From Deltaproteobacteria bacterium (GTDB taxonomy: Bacteria; Myxococcota_A; UBA9160; UBA4427): 58,049 nucleotides of DNA. The notes beneath the pieces were generated by a model. That model had not been told where the DNA came from and searched no databases. It saw nothing but the letters and a program-made list of their open reading frames with translations. The stretch is taken from contig JAJDAO010000097.1 in assembly GCA_029261835.1 (NCBI GenBank), positions 1 through 58,049 of the forward strand, read 5' to 3'. Below, in pieces: positions 42,139 through 47,947 of the stretch (positions within the stretch are counted from its first letter, which is position 1; every line of letters starts with the position of its first letter). The position numbers were made by a program, and so were the translations under genes.

Positions 42139-44316
42139 CTAGGCGAGCTTGTCGGCCAGCGCCGCGAAATCATACGTGGCTTTGGCCGCATTTTCAAACG
42201 GCATGGCTCGCTTCGCCGGGTCAAAGATCAGATCGTTCTTATCCCACTCGTCTGCCCACGAATACGGCCGATTCCAGTCAATATGCTCTAGGGCCACCGC
42301 CCTCGTCAATGTTGAGGCGTAGCAATAGACCAACAAGTCCCACGACTCGTTGCGGTAGTTCTTCGGGTTGATCCACCCTTTTGCTGGATCGCGGTGCTCA
42401 ACCGTCAGTTCCGTATAGAAATCATTGGGGAGCCAGTCGGGGAAATTCACGCGACCGCCCCGTGCTTCGGTGCGGTCGAGCATCTTGTCCACGGTGTCCT
42501 TCAGCAGGTTCGCGTTGAGGAAGAGCACGGGGATTTCGCCCCGAGCGCCAGCATGGCGGTCCTTGCGCTGCGAATCAGGGTAGCCGAGCCGGACGCGCGG
42601 GGCCGTCGGCGAGGGGTCGCCCTTGACCAACTGGAACCGGGGGATCAGGCCGGGCTCCCACTTGTATTCACCCTGCTCGGGCTCGTTCTCTTCCGTGCCG
42701 TCGTCGCGCGGGGCGTTCTTGCCGTCGCGCAGCCAGCGGACGAACTGATAGGCGTTCGTGGTGACGCCCTCGCGGCCGCCGGAGTCGCACATCGTCAGCT
42801 TGATCGCCATGTGGCGGCCCGACCCGTCGATCAGCGGGTAGGTCTTCAGCATGACTTCTTCGACCAGCAGCTTCCAGTCCTCGAAATACGCGCCGGGGTT
42901 GATCCAGAAGAATTGGTCCGGGGCTTCGGGGTCGCGGCGCTTCGAACGCTTCACGGCGAACCGATCGACGATCCAGATGTCGCCGCCGACGCCGACGCCG
43001 TGGACCTGCACTTCGAAGCGGTTCTTCTGCACGTCGATGCACGCGACGAGGAAGCGCACGCCGAGCGGCACCACCCGTTGACCGTAGTCCTTGGCCCGAG
43101 ACTTGAGGGTTTCCGGCAGGCGGGCTTCCGATTGTGCTTTCGGTGTATACGGAAGCCCTTGGTCGGTGTTCACAGTCGTTTTAAGGGCCGTCTCGCTACC
43201 CGTATCCAGAAATTCCTTTTCGGCCGTCAGGAACTTGAATACGAGGTCTTTCCACGAGATGAAGGTTGCAGCCGGTCCCTTCATCCAAAAAGAGGCGATG
43301 TCGGACCGGAAAGCCTTGCCCGAGAAGGTCCCGTCCGGGAGCCAGAACATCCCGTCCTTCACCCACCGGCCGTTGCGGTTGAGTTCGTGCTTGCCCGGCA
43401 GATCGCCGGGGTCATGGCTGTAGTCGAGACCGCAGTGCGGGCACGCCATCGTGACCATCTCGGCGGCTTCCATGATGTCCTCGGACTTCGGCCACCGCAG
43501 CAGTGAGAAGTCGGGTTCGAAGGCCATCCGGCACTTGGGGTTCACGCACTTCCAGTTCCAGCGCCGCCGGTCGCCGCGATTGTAGAGCTTGAGGATGCCC
43601 TGCGTCGGGGGAGCCTCGTGCCGGGACTTCGCGATCCACTTCGGGTTTTCCAGCACGAAGCCGGGCGACGACTCGGCCGCGCACATGCCGTGCGACTGGA
43701 AGGTGGTGGCGCGCTTGCGGGCAAGGTCGAAGGGCTCGCCCTCACCGTCCACGTCCTGCGTCATGCGGTCGTAGTCCGTCAGCCACAGCCGGGGGATCGG
43801 GCGGCCGGAGAGTTCGTTGATCGTCGGCCACGACAGGTTGAGGATCATGCCGGAGCGGTAGTGCTTGTCGAAGGTGTTGTCGCTGTTCCGGCGCGTGACC
43901 AGCCTAGACCCGACTTCCGGGCTGTAGCGGTGCAGACGATCCACACGACGATGGCTGAAGTCGCGAGCCGTGGCCTGCGCCTTCTCGATCAGCATCATGT
44001 CGGCAGGGTCGCACCGGACGGTGTAGGTCTGCCAGTTGAGGAACATATCGGTCTTCCCGGTCTGCGCGGGACCGGCGAAGATCATGGCCGTGTAGGGGAT
44101 GCTGTTGAGCACGTCCATCGGCTCGACGAGGTAGGGCGTCGTCTCGTTAAGCCACGGGCCGACGTAGGAGCCGGGCATGTTGAGATGGCGATACTTCGCC
44201 GCCGCCTCGCTGACCGACAGCCGCTCCGGCGGCCGCACGCCCTCGGCCGTCGAGACCACCAGTTGTTCCAGCGTGTCAAACAAGGTCTGCTGCATCGAAC
44301 TCGTCCTCGTCGTCAT
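42139..44316 (-). CDS. terminase large subunit, GpA family
   Basis: A 725-residue packaging ATPase/nuclease. Walker A GPAQTGKT is at residues 82-89, with a GpA-type context (AKYRHLNMPGSYVGPWLNET). A zinc ribbon is visible (KCVNPKCRMAF, then MACPHCGLDYSHDPGDLPG). The nuclease half begins near FLVACIDVQKNRFEVQVHGV. Lambda-type GpA cuts at cos sites, so cohesive ends are possible, though none can be identified here. ATG 44316 overlaps the small-subunit gene by 41 bases; ATG 44295 is an alternative. Confidence 0.92.
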   Translation of the reverse strand: MTTRTSSMQQTLFDTLEQLVVSTAEGVRPPERLSVSEAAAKYRHLNMPGSYVGPWLNETTPYLVEPMDVLNSIPYTAMIFAGPAQTGKTDMFLNWQTYTVRCDPADMMLIEKAQATARDFSHRRVDRLHRYSPEVGSRLVTRRNSDNTFDKHYRSGMILNLSWPTINELSGRPIPRLWLTDYDRMTQDVDGEGEPFDLARKRATTFQSHGMCAAESSPGFVLENPKWIAKSRHEAPPTQGILKLYNRGDRRRWNWKCVNPKCRMAFEPDFSLLRWPKSEDIMEAAEMVTMACPHCGLDYSHDPGDLPGKHELNRNGRWVKDGMFWLPDGTFSGKAFRSDIASFWMKGPAATFISWKDLVFKFLTAEKEFLDTGSETALKTTVNTDQGLPYTPKAQSEARLPETLKSRAKDYGQRVVPLGVRFLVACIDVQKNRFEVQVHGVGVGGDIWIVDRFAVKRSKRRDPEAPDQFFWINPGAYFEDWKLLVEEVMLKTYPLIDGSGRHMAIKLTMCDSGGREGVTTNAYQFVRWLRDGKNAPRDDGTEENEPEQGEYKWEPGLIPRFQLVKGDPSPTAPRVRLGYPDSQRKDRHAGARGEIPVLFLNANLLKDTVDKMLDRTEARGGRVNFPDWLPNDFYTELTVEHRDPAKGWINPKNYRNESWDLLVYCYASTLTRAVALEHIDWNRPYSWADEWDKNDLIFDPAKRAMPFENAAKATYDFAALADKLA

Positions 44317-45052
44317 GCTCGATCATCGGCAGCACCGCCGGGTCGCTCTGACCGCCCTCGGCCAGCAGGGATGGGGTGCGCTTCAGGCTCGGCATCTCGA
44401 CCAGCTTCTTGTGGATGTCGTTTTGCAGCGCGTCACCCATGCCGGTCAGCATGGCCCGCTGCTCGGGCGACAGGCCCAACGCGCGCTCGACCTGATCCGG
44501 CCAAAGCTGCATCGCGAACTTGATGGTCTGGAAGACATCGCCGAAGACTTCCAGCACGGCCTCGGTCCGCCACAGGTGCCCGGCGTCCGCCTCCCACTGC
44601 TGCCGCTTGCGCATCGCCGACCAGTAGGCTTCCTGAAGGTGCGTCGGCAGTTCCGACGGCTTCATGTTCTTCAGGTATTGCTCGGCGTCGAACACCGGGC
44701 GCACGAGGTATTGGGCGGCCGTCTTCAGGTCGTAGACGTAGCCCGCCTTGCGCTTCATGATCGGCGCGCAGTCCCGCAGCTTTTTGCGGACCGTCGTCGG
44801 GTCCATGCCGAAGATGCCCGCCAGCGTGCCGACGGTGACGCCGTGCTGGACTTCCGAAATCCCCACCGGCTTGATGTTCGCGGGCGCGTCTTCGAACTCG
44901 TCGCGGCGGCGGCTGTTCGTGAGTTGCTGAAGGACCGCTGCGGCCTTGTTCTGGCGCTCGGTCGTCTCGGGCGCGGGCGGCCGACCCCGACGCTTCGCCA
45001 GTGACGGCTTGTCGTCATCGAACCCGAGCAATTCTGCTACATCGTCGTCCAT
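44276..45052 (-). CDS. terminase small subunit, Nu1-like
   Basis: A 258-residue protein from ATG 45052 (GGGGG upstream). An N-terminal acidic motif (MDDDVAELLGFDDDKPS) is followed by a winged-helix DNA-binding part (GVTVGTLAGIFGMDPTTVRK) and helices for oligomerisation, ending EHDDEDEFDAADLV. It should recognise the packaging site and recruit the large subunit. The N-terminal ELLGFDD motif recurs inside the primase. Confidence 0.82.
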   Translation of the reverse strand: MDDDVAELLGFDDDKPSLAKRRGRPPAPETTERQNKAAAVLQQLTNSRRRDEFEDAPANIKPVGISEVQHGVTVGTLAGIFGMDPTTVRKKLRDCAPIMKRKAGYVYDLKTAAQYLVRPVFDAEQYLKNMKPSELPTHLQEAYWSAMRKRQQWEADAGHLWRTEAVLEVFGDVFQTIKFAMQLWPDQVERALGLSPEQRAMLTGMGDALQNDIHKKLVEMPSLKRTPSLLAEGGQSDPAVLPMIEHDDEDEFDAADLV

Positions 45053-45069
45053 CCCCCGAGTCCTACCTA

Positions 45070-46617
45070 TCAGGCCGCCATGCGCCAATGTTGTTCTTCT
45101 TCGACGTGGGCTTTCACCGCGTCGGTGATCATGTCCTGCGTGACGCCCTTGATGCCGAGGGTCTTGACCATCGCCTCGTCCGCGGTCTTCCGCGCCAAGA
45201 TGCGGTGCAGGAACACGCGGTCGGCCAACTGCCCCGAGCGGTGCAACCGCTTCAGGAATTGCAGGTAAAGCTCAAGACTCCAAGTCAACCCATACCACAC
45301 TTGAATGTTGCCCCCGAACTGGAAATTCAGCCCGTGCCCGGCGCTCGCCGGGTGCGTCACCAGCAGCTTGATCCGCCCGGCGTCCCAATCCTTCTTGTCG
45401 TTCTTCGATTCGCCGAAGATGCGAGCATAGGGGAAGCGGCGCTTGATGGCGTCTAGGTCGAACTTGAACTCGTAGCCGAGAAGCACCGGCCGCCCCATCG
45501 CCTCGTTCATGATGGATTCGAGCGCGTCGAGCTTCGCGTCGTGCAGGCGCACGCTGCTGCCGTCTTCCTTGTAGATCGAGCCGTTGGCGATTTGCAGGAG
45601 CTTGTTCGTCAGGACCCCGTTGTTCACGGCCTCCACGTCGAACTCTTCCAGCGCCATATCGCGCTCCATCCGGCGGTAGATTTCCATCGCCTTCGGGGGC
45701 AGGTCCACCCAATGATCGACGGGCACGAGCGGCGGCAATTCGAGGTAGTCGGCTTCCTTCAGGCTGAAGAACACGTCGTCGATCCGGCCCATGATCTCGT
45801 CGTGCGACCAGTCGTGCGGGGTGATCTTGTAGCTGTAGCGGTCTTGGTCGAACCACCGCTTCGTGAAGGCGTCCTTCGACGTGCCGAGGCGCTTGCCTAG
45901 GTCGATGATGAAGAGCGGCCCCCACAGGTCGATCAGGCCGTTGGGCGCGGGCGTCCCGGACAGGAGAACGACCTTCTTGAAGAACCCGCGCATCCGGCGC
46001 AGGGTCCCGAACTCGCTGATCCGGCGGCGGCTCTTCGTGCCGTCCTGCCGCACGTTGCCCTTGGTCCGCTTGTTCCCGCCCTTCAGGCGGCTCGCCTCGT
46101 CGTAGACCAGCATGTCGTAGGGCCAGTGCCGCCCCCAATACTGCTGAAGCCAGACGAGGTTTTCCCGGTTGACGATGTGGATTTCGGCTTCCTGCCGCAG
46201 GGCGATCCGGCGGTCGTCCTCGTCGCCCGTGGCGACCACATAGGTCAGGTCGCGGGCGAAGGCCCACTTGGCGATCTCTTCCGGCCACGTGTAGTCGCAC
46301 ACCTTCAACGGAGCGACGATCAGCACCTTTCGGACTTCCCCCACGTCCAGAAGCTCGCGGACGGCCTTGAGCACCGCTGCCGTCTTGCCGAGACCCATTT
46401 CGGCCGCGAGGAATACCGCCGGAAGCCGCACGATCAGCCGCGACATCCACCGCTGGTAGACCCGGAAGTCGTTGAACGACATGATCTTGGCCGGAGGGCC
46501 ATCAACCAGTTCTAACGCTTCGATGTCGAAGACGCGGATCGGAGGGGGCTTGAGGCCCGTCAGCCGGAACGCGGGGAGATCATGGGCGTAGAGCTTTTTC
46601 AGGGACGCGGCGTTCAT
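45070..46617 (-). CDS. SNF2/DEAD-like helicase
   Basis: A 515-residue superfamily 2 helicase. Walker A is AAEMGLGKT (to residue 79), followed by a DEAH-type box MLVYDEASRLK, motif III LLSGTPAPN, and C-terminal motifs LLVTHPASAGHGLNF and QFLKRLHRSGQ. It resembles phage DNA translocases used in replication or recombination. The start chosen is ATG 46617, with GGAG ten bases upstream. The frame is open back to 46758, where it reads as a methyltransferase fragment. Confidence 0.87.
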   Translation of the reverse strand: MNAASLKKLYAHDLPAFRLTGLKPPPIRVFDIEALELVDGPPAKIMSFNDFRVYQRWMSRLIVRLPAVFLAAEMGLGKTAAVLKAVRELLDVGEVRKVLIVAPLKVCDYTWPEEIAKWAFARDLTYVVATGDEDDRRIALRQEAEIHIVNRENLVWLQQYWGRHWPYDMLVYDEASRLKGGNKRTKGNVRQDGTKSRRRISEFGTLRRMRGFFKKVVLLSGTPAPNGLIDLWGPLFIIDLGKRLGTSKDAFTKRWFDQDRYSYKITPHDWSHDEIMGRIDDVFFSLKEADYLELPPLVPVDHWVDLPPKAMEIYRRMERDMALEEFDVEAVNNGVLTNKLLQIANGSIYKEDGSSVRLHDAKLDALESIMNEAMGRPVLLGYEFKFDLDAIKRRFPYARIFGESKNDKKDWDAGRIKLLVTHPASAGHGLNFQFGGNIQVWYGLTWSLELYLQFLKRLHRSGQLADRVFLHRILARKTADEAMVKTLGIKGVTQDMITDAVKAHVEEEQHWRMAA

Positions 46618-46758
46618 ATGAGGTCGCTCCACCCGTCGTCCGCTTCCGCAATCTTCTGCTCTGCGATTATCGTAAGGCGGACTGGTCACGACCAAATCAA
46701 CGCTGTTCTCCGACAACCCCTCCGCGAAACTCACGCAATCGGAACAAACAACCATCAT
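46618..46758 (-). pseudogene. remnant of a DNA methyltransferase N-terminus
   Basis: In frame with the helicase, the 47 codons before ATG 46617 read VVCSDCVSFAEGLSENSVDL then VVTSPPYDN. This is the start of a typical phage N4/N6 methyltransferase (SPPY catalytic motif), with nothing of the rest. It overlaps the stop of the complete methyltransferase gene by ATGA. It could be translated as a helicase extension or a short peptide, but is best seen as a broken gene. Confidence 0.65.
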
Positions 46759-47498
46759 ACGAGCGCGTCCGCATACGCGCGAGAAATGCGATCTTCGGCA
46801 ATGTCAAAATATTTTTTTTCCTTTTCGATGCCAATGAATCGACGACCCGTGTTGGCGCAAGCAACACCCGTTGAACCGGAGCCCATCGTATTATCCAACA
46901 CCACCCGACCCGGTAGCGAATAAGTCTTTATGTAATAAGAAATCATATCAACAGGTTTTTCTGTCGGATGGTGTTTGCACTGCGAAGAATGTTTAGGGAA
47001 CTTTTGTATCGTCTTCGGAAATTTCAACCCCGATAAATCATCACTAGCTTTAGCCGGGTCTATCCGCGCCGTATCTGCCGTTCTAATTCTGTCCCTATTT
47101 CCTTGAACGTGATTAGCCGCGCCCGCCACTTTCTGCGGATAATAAACTGTCGGACTAGTCCCGAAAACCACGACCGATTCATGTTGTTTCAACGGATGTT
47201 TCTTGGCGTTACCGAAATTCGCAGGATTGACCTTGTCCCAAACCCAATCGACGCGAAACCACTGTGGTCGGCTTCCTATCAAAGCCGTTGTAAAAGGTTG
47301 AACGGCCGTAAAAAGCATAGCGCCGCGCGGACGCACTATTCTCACGTAATGCGCCCACAACTCTTCCATCGGAATGATTTCATCCCAACCGGCGTAGGTG
47401 GTTCCATACGGAAGATCGCAAAAAACCATGTCCACACTGTCGTCAGGAATTTCGTGCATCCGGTCCAGACAATCACCGAGCATAAGTTCGTATTTCAT
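46755..47498 (-). CDS. site-specific DNA methyltransferase, low-GC island
   Basis: A 247-residue protein. The order runs from a DLPY catalytic motif (residues 28-31, MVFCDLPYGTTYAGWDE) through a target region (NFGNAKKHPLKQHESVVVFG) to the SAM site late in the chain (LDNTMGSGSTGVACANTGRR). That is the beta-class arrangement for N6-adenine or N4-cytosine. The catalytic motif has Leu where DPPY has its first Pro. Base composition falls to about 40 percent GC in places, against roughly 60 or more around it, so the gene is a recent acquisition. Coupled by ATGA overlaps to both neighbours. Confidence 0.87.
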   Translation of the reverse strand: MKYELMLGDCLDRMHEIPDDSVDMVFCDLPYGTTYAGWDEIIPMEELWAHYVRIVRPRGAMLFTAVQPFTTALIGSRPQWFRVDWVWDKVNPANFGNAKKHPLKQHESVVVFGTSPTVYYPQKVAGAANHVQGNRDRIRTADTARIDPAKASDDLSGLKFPKTIQKFPKHSSQCKHHPTEKPVDMISYYIKTYSLPGRVVLDNTMGSGSTGVACANTGRRFIGIEKEKKYFDIAEDRISRAYADALV

Positions 47499-47773
47499 AG
47501 CCCGAGCACCTTCAAACCGGCGGCCACATTGTCGATGACGTAGACTTCGGCCCCGTGCGCGCGGAATCGGCGATGCTCGCGCGCCTGCAATACCTCGGGC
47601 TCTTCCCCCGGAGCCTTGAACTCGATCCAGACCGTCCGGCCACCCTTCACGAAGAGCCGATCCATCGCCGCCCGGCGGCCAATCCATTGAACTTTCCGAC
47701 AGAGCCATCCGGCCGCTTCCGCCTTGTTGACGACCGTGCTTTCAACGACATCCTCGGGTCCGCCGCTCGCCAT
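47495..47773 (-). CDS. VRR-NUC domain nuclease
   Basis: A 92-residue stand-alone VRR-NUC nuclease. It has ESTVVNKAEAAGWLCRKVQ, then GRRAAMDRLFVKGGRTVWIE, then FKAPGEEPEVLQAREHRRFR; the D...ExK...Q set is the PD-(D/E)xK active site. Phage members cut branched or structured DNA and associate with SNF2-type helicases such as 45070, two genes downstream. ATG 47773 overlaps the zinc-knuckle stop (TGATG). Confidence 0.88.
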   Translation of the reverse strand: MASGGPEDVVESTVVNKAEAAGWLCRKVQWIGRRAAMDRLFVKGGRTVWIEFKAPGEEPEVLQAREHRRFRAHGAEVYVIDNVAAGLKVLGL

Positions 47774-47943
47774 CACGAAACCCTTATTGCGCCCGGCAGT
47801 TTTCCGCCGCCAGCGTGCTTCGTGCAGGCTTCGTAGTTGTGCCCCTTCTGGCCGCAATACGAGCACCGCAGATTGTTCGCCGATCCGTTCTTCGGGCAGC
47901 AGGTATAGGGATGGCCGTTCTTGCCGCAGTAGGTACAACGCAT
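47773..47943 (-). CDS. double zinc-knuckle protein, 56 aa
   Basis: MRCTYCGKNGHPYTCCPKNG is followed by RCSYCGQKGHNYEACTKH: two CxxCxxxGHxxxxC zinc knuckles in a very short protein, followed by a Gly/Lys tail. Zinc knuckles bind single-stranded nucleic acid. The gene lies four bases after the polymerase stop and overlaps the VRR-NUC start, so all are co-translated. A role in primer, ssDNA or junction binding with the polymerase or nuclease is a reasonable inference. Confidence 0.8.
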   Translation of the reverse strand: MRCTYCGKNGHPYTCCPKNGSANNLRCSYCGQKGHNYEACTKHAGGGKLPGAIRVS

Positions 47944-47947
47944 GGGC

